Shown: positions 1 to 11,657 of the stretch, one piece after another
Layout of the letters: each line of letters starts with the position of its first letter
How positions within the stretch are numbered: the stretch's first letter is position 1
From: Viola odorata
Lineage: Eukaryota > Streptophyta > Magnoliopsida > Malpighiales > Violaceae
Assembly: GCA_963691705.1 (NCBI GenBank)
Contig: OY829544.1
Location: 3,541,501-3,605,500 of the forward strand
Length of the DNA: 64,000 nucleotides
Reading direction: 5' to 3'
Position numbers and translations under genes: made by a program
The notes under the pieces: generated by a model
The model's input: the letters and a program-made list of their open reading frames with translations, nothing else
What the model was told of the DNA's origin: nothing
Database searches by the model: none

Positions 1-639
1 ACTGGAGTGCATTAAGTACGTGGATTGGGACCCCTGGAGGGCACACACCTATCATCGCTATGTTTCTTCCCCAAGATGAGAAACTGCTGGCAAAGAGCAT
101 TTCGTGACAGCAAATTTTCTGATGGAGATCTTTCCAGTGCTGGTAGGAAGACGTCTCCTCCATTTCACTGAATAGCGATGATCTGAATGCGAGGGTAGGA
201 TGGACACAAAGATCACTTCGTTGTGAATTGTCGCTCCCTATGCCTTGCCCCCCAGTAAAAATGTGCTCAATCTTTGATGCTCCCTAACTCCTTTTTCTGG
301 CGGTCATTCCAACTGCTTGCCCCTAAGTTTACAAGTCTCATTGCACCTGAAATAAAGGGGGAATTAAATAGTAAGTCGGGAGGGAAGGATATCCCAAAAT
401 TCTAAATTAAAAACTAAACTGGGAAGAATAGAAATATTTGAAAAGAACACATAGGTTGCCTCCAACGAAGCGCCTTTGTTTATAGTCGTAGGCTCGACTG
501 GCACAAAAATATCAGAAATATTCTTGCTAAAGGAATAAATTGAATGGGTCCATCGTGGGCCAGGAGAGCGTTTATTCAAGAGCTGTAGGGTCTTTCGGCT
601 AACCCTTCGAATGCGATGCATCCGCTCTTGATCAAATGA

Positions 640-2133
640 TTGACCTTTCCTTCAAGGGCGAAACAATTTCCTTTTTTGTGGCCCTGAGCTTCAGCATGGT
701 ACTAGCATCTTGCATTAAGATCATACTATTTTGTTGAGGTTGTTGTGGAATGGGTATAATTTACCCCACTGTCACGAGATACTCGTAAACCTCCCTTGCA
801 GGGACGGAGAAAAATGGTTGTGAGTCCCGATTCCCTTGGCTGTTTATTTTGATCGCTCGGGTTGTTTGGTGGGTTACACAACGGTGTGGAAGGTTGTCTG
901 CGACCGGGTCAGTGGGAGACCAAGTTGACGTCTTTCTTCATGATAGGCGGTTTGTTGGGTATTTCCTTTGGCGCGGAAACAACTATCCTTCTAGACTTGA
1001 TCCCTTGTTCGACTCTCTCTGCTACCTGGGTTATATCGAAAAAGTTGTTCAATGAGTTGGAGATGAGGTAGGTGTAGTAAGGAACCTGGAAGGTGCTCGC
1101 AAAAATTGATATAAGTTCTTAGTCGGTCAGAGGAGGAGAAATTCTGGCAGCAAGTTCTCTTCATCTTTGAGCCTACGCCTTCACCGATTCGTAGGTTTTC
1201 TTCTCCAAGTTCTGCAGATCATAACGGTCCGGGGCTAGTTCCATGTTGAACTTGTATTGCTTGAACAAGGCGTTAGACAAATCTCTCCAAATCCCGATTC
1301 TATTTCCATCCAGACTTATGTATCGGGGAAATGCATGCTTGACCACACTCTCTCTGAACAAGTGGATCAGCAGCGGCTCATTATGGATCGCCTTGGCCAT
1401 CTTGTTACAATAGATCTTGAGATGAGTTTCGGGACTCCATCCTAATATACTTTCCGAATTTTGGGATTTTGAACTTCGAGGGCATGATTATCCCCAATAC
1501 CATGCACATACCCTCAAGTCCTGTAGGATCGAATGGATCGACCCCTCCAACAACCCTCACTCTTTCTTCTATTAGGCTCAACCTGCCAATACTCAGCCCT
1601 TCTACTTTAACAGTAGTTGACGGATATCTAAAGGAGACTCGTGGCTATATCTGACTGCCCCAGGGGGTTGAGTTCCCGAAGGTCCAGGAATTGTGACTTG
1701 AGTGGAATGACCCTGTTGGAAGTGTTGGGACTCTGGATGGGTCATGGGATGACTCTGAGGCGGGAGGAAAAACTGAGATTCGGGGTGGATCTCCTTCTTA
1801 CCGAGATCAAGAATAGGCCCAGTCAGAAGAGGATCAAGAGTTATACCACCTTGTCCGAAGGTGATAGCAGCAGCGTTCAGAATAACCGATGCGATGTGTT
1901 GAGGGTTGAGATTAAGGAAAAAGGGTTGCCATGAACCAGATGATGATGGGGCACGGAAGTACCAGCGACCACAGATGAAGCGGTTGGTCCCATTGTTTGA
2001 CAAGACAGAAAATCAATTGTTGCCTCGTCTCTTGTTCAGCTATTTCCATAGCGACCCGAATCTGTTCTTCTGATTCGGCTATCTTTGCTTTCAATGTCTC
2101 CTCCGTCTTACCATGCTCTATCATCTTGCACAT
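640..2133 (-). pseudogene. Decayed gag of gypsy-type element A
   Basis: Fragments of one retrotransposon gag in several frames. An N-terminal charged part (minus, from 2133: KTEETLKAKIAESEEQI) is followed after a frameshift near 2000 by a Pro/Gln-rich stretch (2003-1602), then stops. The conserved gag core is at 1400-1173 (LIHLFRESV, then WRDLSNALFKQYKFN and APDR). A further fragment with ELISIF and ERVEQGIK follows toward 850. At least two frameshifts and several stops prevent a continuous product, so this copy cannot supply Gag. Family assignment rests on the gag core pattern. Confidence 0.7.
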
Positions 2134-2359
2134 TTGCAGTCTAGTCGTATGAATCTTGCGGGGAATAGTTTGCTTTTGAGGATCAATGTTTTTCCTGAAA
2201 AATAAACAAGTGAAATAATTATAAGTTTAAGCAATGATATGCAAAAGGTCATCCCGAGGTCTCCACACTGCAAGAGAAAAAAAAGGGGGGTAAGTACAAT
2301 GTAAGCACCATAAAAAATCGCAGGCATGGAGAATTACGAAAATAATTGAGACAAAATTA

Positions 2360-2770
2360 TAAACATGGAAAAATCGCGAAAGAATTTGCATGTGAAAAAT
2401 TGATAAAATTTTTGCATACATGGAAAAATTGCGGAAGAATTTACACATGGATAAATTTTCAGAAAATTTTGTCAATGTGAAAAATTGCGTGAAAATTTGT
2501 ACCCGAGGAGCAATTTACGGAGAAATTGCACATACGACAAAATTGCGGAAAAAGATTTAGCACACGTGGAAAATTTGCGGAAAGATTCGTCACATGTGGA
2601 AAAATTGTGAAAACATTTGACGCACGTGGAAAAATTGCGGAAAAATTTGGATATGGAAAAGTTGTGGAAAAATTTGTGAAAAATTTTTAACCATGGAAAA
2701 ATTGCCATCTTGGAAAAAATTGCGACAACAGTTGCAAATGTGGAAAAAATTTGAGAAATCAGTTGTGAAA
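2360..2770. repeat. Degenerate short tandem repeat array in element A leader
   Basis: About ten imperfect copies of a roughly 35-50 base unit built on TGGAAAAATTGCGGAAAAATTTG, often preceded by CACGTGG or CACATG. It lies between the primer-site region and the gag start of element A, where plant gypsy elements often carry fast-evolving repeats. No coding capacity is evident; open frames across it are low-complexity Phe/Ser-rich strings. Confidence 0.7.
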
Positions 2771-3296
2771 AATGAAACACAGTCACAATATACGCATTTC
2801 AATATGATGCATATGTTGGGGTGACACCAACTATTTCTAACTGGCTGGAAGGTTCCCGAACGATACCATAGAAGTGGTCCCTCAGTAAATGGATACGAGA
2901 GCGTTTACCGAATCATAAAAAGATCTGGGGTGCTCAATCCATTTAGGGGTTCGAGTCCGAGTGTGGGTTCGTGAAAGTTTACCAGAGCGTGGGCCCCAGG
3001 ACTTCACTACTACCGACCTAATCATATTTGGTATGCCCGACGATAGAGATTATGCGTGGATATGCATATGCGATGATAGTTTATCAAAGCGAGTAACACA
3101 TGGCAACAAATCAAGTATAAGCAATTTATCAAAGCAGATAAATACATGGGAAGAAATTAATCATGCAAAAAATCATGTGATAATACAACAATGAATACAT
3201 GAAAAATAATTAATCATGTACAAAAATCATATAAAAGATAAACACCTAAAAAAAATTCGGCTTCGACCCTATTAGTCCCTAGTGAAGTTGCCAAAC

Positions 3297-5572
3297 TGTC
3301 GCACCCCCTTTTTGGATTTTATCCTAATGCGACGCGGGTTTGGGACGAGATGTGAGATGAAATCGGACTCATCTCACATAATACAATGAAGTCGCCACCC
3401 TAATTTGTTGATAGGTTTAGGGAACCTATTTGTCATGCATAAAAATAAAAAGCTAAGGCAAAAAAGGGTTTGAACCCGAGAACAGTGGTTCGGGGTCGTA
3501 TTATGAACTCGGGAAAGTGTTAGGCACCCGAGCCACATCCTAAAAGGTTACCGGACAAAGGTGATTAAATCATGCTTGGAGAAATATAAAAAATCCTAAT
3601 TTACTTGATCATGCCCAACAGATAAAATTCTAACAATTCTAAATAGTCATGCATACGAGCACAAATGCGAAAAAAGCGTGAATAAATAAAAGGGCGAGAA
3701 ACGCGTACTTGTGAAGGGTACAGATTGATTTACCCTACAAAGACGAGATTATTAGTTTGGTAAAATAACGATGGTCGGAAAGTAGATAAATGTTTAATGA
3801 CTTGTTGTGAGTGAAATAATTAATTTTAACGATTAAATACGAGCGGAATAATTATTTAAATATTCTAAAGCATGCAAAGATAATTAGTTAAATAGTACGA
3901 GTATTCATATAATCAGTATCAAAATTATTGTATTTTTGACGATTTTACGCATGCAGAATAATTAAACATGCAAAAGCATACGAAATTAATGATTAAACAT
4001 GCAAGCATACGAAAATAAATAAACAGTACAAGCATACGGAAATTAAATAAACAGTACAAGCATGAGGAAATTGGTACGAAAAAATAAATAAATACAACAA
4101 AATTGGGTTCGGCCAACTGGGCCTAGGAATGGGCCCACCGGTTGGACTAAACCCAGCCCACTTCTTCTACGCTTGGGCGCACGCCCAAGCATTTCCTTGC
4201 TGGGCCTGAGCAGGCCCAGCTTCCTTTCCTTCTCTTGGTGGGTTGTTGCCCAACCCCTCTATTTTTCCTTTTTTCCTTTGGTCAACGCAGCTTCACTTTC
4301 TTCTCTTCTTCTCTATTTCCTTTCCCTTTCTTTTCTCTCCTTACCGTAGACCTTCCCCTTCTCTCTCTTTCCCGTTATTTTCTTTTCTTCTTTCCTTCTT
4401 CTTTGGTTTGGATTAAATAGTGATTGGGTGGACTTGGATTATGGCTGGGCGGCGAGATGTTGGCAGCGACGGTTGGGTGGTGATGGGATGATTTGGCCGC
4501 AGCGGTGGTTGTGGCGGAATGGGGTATTGACGGGACGATTGAGGCGGCGGTTGTGGCACTGCTGGATTGCGGCCGAGGTGGTGGCGCGGCTTGATTGCGG
4601 CCGATTTCGGCCGTGGCACTGCTGGATTGCGGCGGATTGAGGCGGTGGTGCGGCTTGATTGCGAGCGGCGTGGCTGTGATTGATTGAATTTAATTTTGGA
4701 TTGAATGTTTGGTTTGGGTGAATTTAATTTAATTTTTTCAATTGGGTGTTTGGTTTGATAATTGGTTGGATTTAATTTTGGTAATTGGTTGGGTTTGATT
4801 TGGTAGGGGAGAGGTTTTGTTTGGAGGGCTGAATTGAAATTGGGGGAGAAATTGATCTTTGCAGGATTTTTGCCCAAGCTCCCGCCCTTTTGAATTGGAA
4901 ATCCTTGGCTATTTATAGAGGGGCAGTGGTGACCAAGGTGATGGCAGTGGGTGTGAGGGAAATTAATTGATGATGGGAGTTGGACGAGGAAGGTGAAGAA
5001 AAATGGAAATGGCTATGTTTTTAGGCAGATAGGCGAGGGTGAAGTGAATTAATTGGTGATGGGAGTGGGTGTGAGGGAAAGATGATGAGTGTTTATTTTA
5101 TTCGGTTCGAGCTGGCACTACAGGCAATTTCGCTTGAAAATAGATAATAACTTGAACCAGACATAAGATAAAATAAACTAAAATAATTAACATACTGCGA
5201 ATGACGAAATCACTGTATGGCTCGATAAAAATTCGCTTGTGAGCGATAAAAGTTCGAACGTAAAAAATTGCTAAAAATAAAAGTTGAGCGAAATGCAAAG
5301 AGATAGTGCGAGTTAGAAAAATAATAAAAAGTAAGTAGCTAATGAACGAAATTGTTCTACTCTTTGTTTCGAAAATTTGACTCGGGAACCGATACGGGTT
5401 CGAACGGAAAAAGTAATAAAAAATACAAAAAAGTACGAAATAAAATTTAAACGATATGAAGCGCAAAAACAAACATCAGATTGACGAAAATAAACAGGTG
5501 TATGATTTTTGAAAAATTGATGATAAAAACGCGACAAATAAAAAATTCAAAATCCAAAATCGGGTAGCAACA
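3297..5572 (-). repeat. 5' LTR of gypsy-type element A
   Basis: Read on the minus strand, the LTR opens TGTTGCTACCC at 5572 and closes GGGGGTGCGACA at 3297, so it has TGT...ACA ends. A TATA box (CTATAAATAG on the minus strand, 4909-4918) sits about 650 bases inside, which makes U3 about 650 bases and R-U5 about 1.6 kb. The interior holds a GC-rich stretch of GATTGCGGC-type repeats (about 4480-4680) and pyrimidine-rich tracts (4200-4410). No second LTR is in the window to compare, so the ends are inferred from the TG/CA termini and from the resumption of element B gag sequence at 5573. Confidence 0.65.
4909..4918 (-). promoter_or_regulatory. TATA box in LTR of element A
   Basis: CTATAAATAG on the minus strand, followed on that strand by a few hundred bases with no AT skew. 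The position fits a U3 promoter in a long gypsy LTR. Confidence 0.5.
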
Positions 5573-5811
5573 AGAGTCAGATCCATGCCTTCCTTGCTGA
5601 TGAAGAGCAGCAAGGTCTTGCAGAACTTTGCTGTTGGTGAGAAGAGAATCCTCTTGTTTATGAAAGAACTCTTCATTTCCTCCATGGATTGGTCAAGTTG
5701 AGTCAATCTGATCTCCGTAGGAGACATGCTACTATCTTCTTCTGTCATCCCAAAGATGCCTCCACCAAGGGAGTTTGTGATGGGATGGATAACCCTTGGC
5801 ATGATCAACAC
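5573..5811 (-). pseudogene. N-terminal gag fragment of element B
   Basis: About 80 codons from a Met just downstream of the TGGTAGCGGAGC primer-site motif, reading MTEEDSSMSPTEIRLTQLDQ and then a charged region. The frame meets the terminus of element A at 5572, and later codons in the same frame belong to the LTR of A. It has the position and composition of a retrotransposon gag start, but no conserved core remains in the window. Confidence 0.5.
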
Positions 5812-5841
5812 AGAGAGCAGCAGGAAAGAGCTCCGCTACCA

Positions 5842-5937
5842 ATTATCACAGGCCTGGAAGGATTCCAGACCTTGACACACAAGAAATAAGAAGACTAGGA
5901 GAAGAACAGATCAGAGGAGCTGATCTGCTATGGAGAC
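5842..5937 (-). repeat. LTR of element B, primer-site-proximal part
   Basis: Sequence between the primer-site motif and the copia insertion. It continues on the far side of the copia element at 11663; together the two parts make about 420 bases. The terminal dinucleotide next to the primer site is not a clean CA, so this border is approximate. Confidence 0.5.
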
Positions 5938-6078
5938 TGTTGAATATAACATGTTTCCATAAAAGCAGGAAACATGGTTTCCTTAAAAGCAGGATTGTCC
6001 TCCTCCATGTTCTCCTCCATGTTTCCCTCCTCCATGTTTCAAGGATGTTTGTATTATTATTATTAGTGTAAATTAGTG

Positions 6079-6086
6079 TATAAATA
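6079..6086 (+). promoter_or_regulatory. TATA box of copia LTR
   Basis: TATAAATA in the 5' LTR, present identically in the 3' LTR. Start of transcription would be expected about 30 bases on, at the left edge of the 67-base insertion. Confidence 0.7.
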
Positions 6087-6106
6087 GATAGGTTGGTCAT
6101 TTGTAA

Positions 6107-6173
6107 TGATATCTGTGAGGAAAACAGCTTGCATGAAAACAGAGAGCATGCAGAGGGTGAGAGAAATGGGAGG
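6107..6173 (+). repeat. Pol-derived insertion in the 5' LTR
   Basis: 67 bases absent from the 3' LTR, flanked by TTTGTAA on the left and ACATTAAG on the right, which adjoin directly in the 3' LTR. It is homologous to one unit of the internal repeat at 9508-9696. Confidence 0.95.
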
Positions 6174-6233
6174 ACATTAAGCAATTCAATACAACAATTC
6201 TTTCTCTTTAATATTGCTTCATGGTTTCTAACA

Positions 6234-6247
6234 TGGTAGCGGAGCTA
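6234..6247 (+). other. Primer binding site of copia element C
   Basis: TGGTAGCGGAGCTA immediately after the 5' LTR. It resembles the usual initiator-tRNA-Met complement TGGTATCAGAGC with a few changes. Confidence 0.65.
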
Positions 6248-7164
6248 GTCTCCTAAAACCATTTTCGTCAAAATTTTCCGGCGAAATTTCAATTTCGTTC
6301 TTCCGCTGCAAACCTCCGAAAAACACCTTAATCATTCTCTAAATTCGACACACATCTCACCATCATCTACATCGCCTTTCGAAGGGTTAATCTGGAAAAT
6401 TTCGCCGCCGTACACCTCTACACGCGCCTCCACGTGCCGCTGCCGGAAAATACCTAGTCTACTGTAAATCGTATTTTACAGCCTCTTCCCGCCCTATTCC
6501 AACTACACGCGCCACCTTGACAGACTCCCCACCGCCGTCTTCATCGGCACACGAAATTTCGTGGCCATCCGACAGCGCACGCGCCCTCACCGGCGGAAAG
6601 ACGCTTCACGCGCCGGCATCGTCTCCGGTCGTCTCTCCCACGTGTTTTGACACGTATCTTCTGGCCATTGGTACACGTCATCGACACGTGTCTTCTTGGT
6701 ATTTGTCCACTTACTGCCACGTGTCCATTTTCTACTGGTGCACTTGTCGCCTTATGATTCGGCCACGTGTCGTTTCGTAGCTGTAACTTGTTGCCACGTG
6801 TCTTCCACGTGTCCTCTCTTCACTGGTCCACGTCGCGCCTTCTGATTTGTCCACACGTTTCCACGTGTCGCTGCTTCATTGATTCACGTGTCCTTCTTTG
6901 ATTCATCCACGTGTATCCTTCTGGTTTGTCTTCAGAGTTGACCTTGACCTTCCGGTTCAACTCTTTGACCCACCCGGTTCACCCAATTTTATTCGGGTTT
7001 TGTGGACTCCAAGACCGGTTCCCAAGGTTTTCGAGGGTGCTCTATCTGATTTTGGGGTCCGTTTTGATCAAAACAGTTTTGAATTATTCGGTTCAACTCT
7101 CTTCTCAACCGGTTACTTGCCATTCCTTCCGGTTCGTGCCCTTGTACTTGCGCTTCCTTTCACC

Positions 7165-10100
7165 ATGGCTCAAGAGAATGTTACCCAACCTATTTCCACC
7201 ACTCTTGACGGTTCCAACTACACCTTATGGCTTCAAGACATGCGTAATTTTCTCAAAGGGCGTAAACTTTGGCGTTATATCACTGGTGACATTAAAGAAC
7301 CCATCGCGAAAAAGGAAGAAAGTTCTGATTCTTTCGAGTCCAGACTTGAAGAGTAGGACAACAACAATCATAAAATCATTACCTGGGTTGGTAACACCTC
7401 CGTTCGCTCCATTCGCCAACAATTTGGTCGTTTCGACACGACTAAAGAGGTATTTGATTTTCTGGCCACCCGTTATTCTGCTACTAATGTTGCCTCTCGC
7501 TTACAATATCTCAATGCTTTGCATGATATGAGACAAGAACCTGGTCAATCAATTTCTGATTTTTATTCAGCAATATCTTATCTGTGGGATCAATTAGCTC
7601 TATCAGAACCAAAATGGTTATGCCCTGGGGATGCTAAACTCTTTGATGAGTATCGTGATGCGCTACGTCTCTATCAGTTTGTTATGGCAATTCATAGTGA
7701 TTATGAACATGTCAAGACTAATCTACTCCATCGTGATCCATTACCAACTGTGGATAAAGCTGTCACTGAGCTCATTGCCGAAGAAACCTGTCGTACATCC
7801 TCTCGCGTCTCTAAACAGTCTGTCCTTGCCACCACGTCCCCACCACCAAATAAACCACACAACAATTCTGACACTTCCTGTAGGTATTGCAAGAAACTGG
7901 GTCACACAATCAACAAGTGTTGGGCATTGCAAAGGAAACGTGAACAAGGCACCAGTCAATCCAGAAATACACCCTCATCGTCGCGACCATTCTCTCGACC
8001 ATATGCCGCTGTAACTGACAGTGCCGCTCCAACCACTTCACCAGAACCCACACCAAATCTTACTCCCAATGATGTCGAAACAATTGTCGCTCGTGCACTC
8101 TCTCATGAACGGAATCAACATACCGTCCTCTCCACCACACCAGGTAATACTTCTTGGTTATTTGATTCTGCTTGTTGCAATCACATGACACCTGACCCAT
8201 CATATTTCTCCTCCAAGACATTAACGTCTACAACACCACCAATTCACACTGCCGATGGCTCACTTATGAATATTACCCATATTGGATCTGTTCACACACC
8301 ACATCTTGCTATTTCTAACACATATCATGTTCCTAAATTATCTGTGAACCTCTTATCTGTTGGTCAAATCTGTGATATGGGATTTAATGTTTTGTTCTCA
8401 CCAAGTGATGTGACTGTGCAGGACTCTGTAACCAACAAGATAGTTGGGACAGGCACTAAGATAGGACGTCTATTTGAACTGTCATCACTTCATCTTCCTT
8501 ACAGTTCCTCCACTGTTGCTGCCACCCCATCTAGTGCATCTATTCCTTTAAATATTTGGCACTCTCGCCTCGGTCATGTTTCTAAGAATAAACTTAAACA
8601 TTTGTCTCATATTGGTGTTTTGGGAACTGTTCCTACTGTTGATTTCGATTGTCTTTCTTGCCAACTCGGAAAACAACCCGCTCTCTCTTTCAATAAAAAT
8701 GATAAAATTGCTAATGCTCCCTTTGATTTAGTGCATTCTGATGTTTGGGGACCTTCCCCTATTTCTACCATGGGAGGATCTCGATATTTTGTTACTTTTA
8801 TTGATGATTTTTCTCGATACACTTGGCTATATTTGATGAAAAATAGATCTGAATTACTTGGTATTTATCGTGAATTTTCTACCATGATTAAAACCCAATT
8901 TTCATGTCACATTAAAGTTTTCCGATCTGACAATGCCCTTGAGTACACACAACGTGCTTTTCTTGATATTTTGAAACAGGATGGCACCATTCCTCAATAC
9001 TCTTGTCCAGGCACCTCACAACAAAATGGCCGAGCAGAACGTAAGCATAGGCATATTCTTGACACAGTTCGAACTTTACTCATTGATGCCTCCATTCCTG
9101 AACAATTCTGGGGAGAAGCAGCTCTTACAGCTGTTTACACAATCAACAGAGTACCTTCCATTGTTCTTCAGAATCACACACCCTTTGAAAAACTATTTGG
9201 TAAACTTCCCTCTTACTCCAATCTCAAAATATTTGGCTGTGCATGTTTTGTCCTTCTTCAAAAACATGAACACAATAAACTTGAACCCCGATCAAGATTA
9301 TGTTGTTTTATTGGATATGGTCTTGATCACAAAGGTTGCCGCTGTTATGATCCTGTTAGTCGACGCCTTCGGGTATCTCGGCATGTGATTTTCTGGGAAA
9401 ACAAATATTTTTCAAAAATCTCTACATTTCAACTTTCTGTGGATCTTCATAATCAATTTTTTACTAATCCTTCTATTGAGCTTTTTCCAGGAGAGTTGAG
9501 TGGAGAGAATGATATCTGTGAGGAAAACAGCTTGCATGAAAATAGAGAGCATGCAGAGGGTGAGAGAAACAATGATATCAGTGAGGAAAACAACTTGCAT
9601 GAAAACAGAGAGCATGCAGAGGGTGAGAGAAACAATGATATCAGTGAGGAAAATAACTTGCATGAAAACAGAGAGCATGCAGAGGGTGAGCGAACCAATT
9701 TGAGAGTTCAACCACACAGTGAGGTACAAATACCACCGAGTGATCCTTCCATCCAACCACATAGTGAGGTACAAACCATAAATACTGAAATTGTGCCTTC
9801 AACTTCCCGTTACCCCCCTAGAAATCGTGTTCTCCCTACTAAACTTGGTGACTATCATCTTTACTATGCCTTGGCTACCTTACATGAGCCAAATTCTTTT
9901 CGTGAGGCATCTTCTAACCCACTTTGGCAGAAAGCAATGAATGAAGAATTAGATGCATTACAGGACAATGACACATGGGACGTTGTTGATCTCCCGGCAA
10001 GAAAATCAAAAGTGGGATGCAAATGGATATACAAAATCAAAACCAAATCTGATGGGAGTCTTGAACGCTACAAAGCACGATTGGTAGCAAAAGGATATAC

Positions 10101-11415
10101 ACAAGAATATGGAATAGACTATGAAGAAACATTTGCTCCAGTTGCTCGCATCACCACCGTTCGTACCCTCATTGCAGTTGCAGCTTCTCTTAAATGGTCT
10201 CTCTCCCAAATGGATGTCAAAAATGCCTTCCTGAATGGAGATCTTGAAGAAGAAGTCTATATGCAGCCTCCACCCGGTTCAAATATCCCTTCTAACAAAG
10301 TATGCAAACTTCGAAAGGCCTTATATGGTCTTAAACAAGCTCCCCGAGCTTGGTTTTCAAAATTCAGCAACGTCATTCAATCTCTTGGCTTCACATCTAG
10401 TCCTCATGACTCGTCCTTATTCAAGAAAACGTCCGACCAAGGTACCATCATTCTACTGCTATACGTGGATGACATGATTATCACTGGGGATGATCTCTCT
10501 GGCATTCAAACACTTAAAACCTCCCTCAGTCAACAATTTGAGATGAAAGATCTAGGTAAACTGAGTTATTTTCTTGGGATTGAGGTAACAAAATGCACTG
10601 ATGGTTATTACTTATCTCAAGCAAAATATGCATCTGATCTTTTATCTCGAGCTAGCATTTCCGACAGCAAAATTGCAGATACTCCACTTGAGCTTAACAT
10701 CAAACTTCGACCGAATGATGGAGAACTCCTCTCTGATTCCACCCTCTACCGTCAACTTGTTGGCAGCCTGATCTACCTCACCGTGACTCGTCCAGATATT
10801 TCCTATGCCGTGCACCTTGTCAGTCAATTCATGGCCGCTCCTCGTTCCGTTCACTTCGCCGCTGTACTTCGAATTCTACGCTACATCAAAGGCACCATCT
10901 TCCATGGTCTTCATTTTTCATCTCACTCTCCGTTACAGTTGTATGCTTATTCTGATGCTGATTGGGCAGGAGATCCAACTGACAGACGATCAACTACTGG
11001 ATACTGTTTCTTCCTTGGTAATTCCCTCATATCCTGGCGCAGTAAGAAACAAACGGTTGTTGCTCGTTCTAGCACTGAAGCCGAATATCGAGCACTTGCA
11101 GATACCACATCACAGTTGATTTGGCTACGATGGCTTCTAGCTGACATGGGCGTTCCTCAAACTCAAACAAGTCCTCTCTATTGTGATAACCGAAGTGCAG
11201 TTCAAATAGCTCACAATGATGTATTCCATGAGCGCACAAAACACATCGAAATTGACTGTCATTTCGTTCGACATCATCTCCAGCAAGGAATTCTTCTATT
11301 ACAATCCACCTCCTCCATCGATCAGACTGCTGATATCTTCACCAAAAGTCTCTCTACCCGCCGTTTTCAAGACCTACTCTTTAAACTCAAGTTGTCATCC
11401 AATATTCCACCTTGA
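7165..11415 (+). pseudogene. Copia Gag-Pol polyprotein, one in-frame stop
   Basis: A single frame of 1416 codons is interrupted only by TAG at codon 64 (7354-7356); reading resumes in frame and runs to the TGA at 11413. Domains by codon: Gag from 1, CCHC zinc knuckle about 239-252, aspartic protease centred on DSA at 334, integrase HHCC near 466-500 and DDE triad D526, D589, E625 (35-residue spacing), three 21-residue acidic repeats 782-844, reverse transcriptase with YVDD at 1100-1103, RNase H with DADWAGDP near 1263. The start was chosen because MAQENVTQPI fits a copia gag N-terminus. All pol motifs look intact, so decay is minimal; the TAG alone blocks normal expression. Confidence 0.93.
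9508..9696 (+). repeat. Three in-frame 63-base tandem repeats in copia pol
   Basis: Units start near 9508, 9571 and 9634. Each encodes 21 residues of the form NDISEENNLHENREHAEGER. They lie between integrase and reverse transcriptase, in the variable linker. Units 2 and 3 are closer to each other than to unit 1. The same sequence recurs once in the 5' LTR. Confidence 0.95.
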
Positions 11416-11419
11416 GTTT

Positions 11420-11428
11420 AAGGGGGGA
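11420..11428 (+). other. Polypurine tract of copia element C
   Basis: AAGGGGGGA directly before the 3' LTR, the expected plus-strand primer. It follows the gag-pol stop codon by only a few bases. Confidence 0.8.
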
Positions 11429-11657
11429 TGTTGAATATAACATGTTTCCATAAAAGCAGGAAACATGGTTTCCTTAAAAGCAGGATTGTCCTCCTCCATG
11501 TTCTCCTCCATGTTTCCCTCCTCCATGTTTCAAGGATGTTTGTATTATTATTATTAGTGTAAATTAGTGTATAAATAGATAGGTTGGTCATTTGTAAACA
11601 TTAAGCAATTCAATACAACAATTCTTTCTCTTTAATATTGCTTCATGGTTTCTAACA
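11429..11657 (+). repeat. 3' LTR of copia element C
   Basis: 229 bases, TGTTGAAT...TTTCTAACA, by eye identical to the 5' LTR apart from the 67-base insertion there. Followed by the target duplication GAGAC. Confidence 0.96.

Larger units (their letters stand above)
1..5572 (-). mobile_element. Ty3/gypsy LTR retrotransposon A, Tat/Ogre-like, 5' part
   Basis: Minus-strand LTR element running off the left edge. In order from high to low coordinates come a 2.3 kb LTR (3297-5572), a primer-site-like stretch (about 3277-3295), an AT-rich leader with degenerate repeats, and a decayed gag (2133 to about 640). The stretch next to the LTR resembles the GGCGACTCCACTGGGGA-type sequence that follows the 5' LTR of plant Tat/Ogre elements, and the gag core has the plant gypsy pattern WRDLSNALFKQYKFN then APDR. 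pol and the 3' LTR are outside the window. It entered the gag of element B at 5572/5573. Lineage is by motif memory and is moderately sure; the LTR-retroelement nature is firm. Confidence 0.75.
5938..6233 (+). repeat. 5' LTR of copia element C with 67-base insertion
   Basis: TGTTGAATATAAC...TTTCTAACA, 296 bases against 229 in the 3' LTR. All the extra length is one block, 6107-6173, which begins TGATATCTGTGAGGAAAACA. It matches the 63-base repeat inside this element's own pol region (9511 onward) for about 60 bases with one mismatch. The last seven bases (TGGGAGG) have no match there. The TATA box is at 6079-6086, so the block sits where transcription should begin. Confidence 0.95.
5938..11657 (+). 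mobile_element. Ty1/copia retrotransposon C, full length, recent
   Basis: Complete element: 5' LTR 5938-6233, primer site TGGTAGCGGAGC from 6234, gag-pol 7165-11415, polypurine tract AAGGGGGGA 11420-11428, 3' LTR 11429-11657. It is flanked by a 5-base target duplication GAGAC (5933-5937 and 11658-11662). Outside a 67-base insertion in the 5' LTR the two LTRs look identical by eye, so insertion is very recent. Gene order protease-integrase-RT-RNase H is that of Ty1/copia. The coding frame has one in-frame TAG. Confidence 0.96.

Noticed and set aside
4413..4877. 154-codon Pro/Asn-rich minus-strand ORF
   Set aside because: Lies in the long LTR of element A and consists of repeats; no domain seen.
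5098..5537. Phe/Tyr-rich membrane-like ORFs on the minus strand
   Set aside because: AT-rich LTR sequence read as hydrophobic codons; inside U3 of element A.
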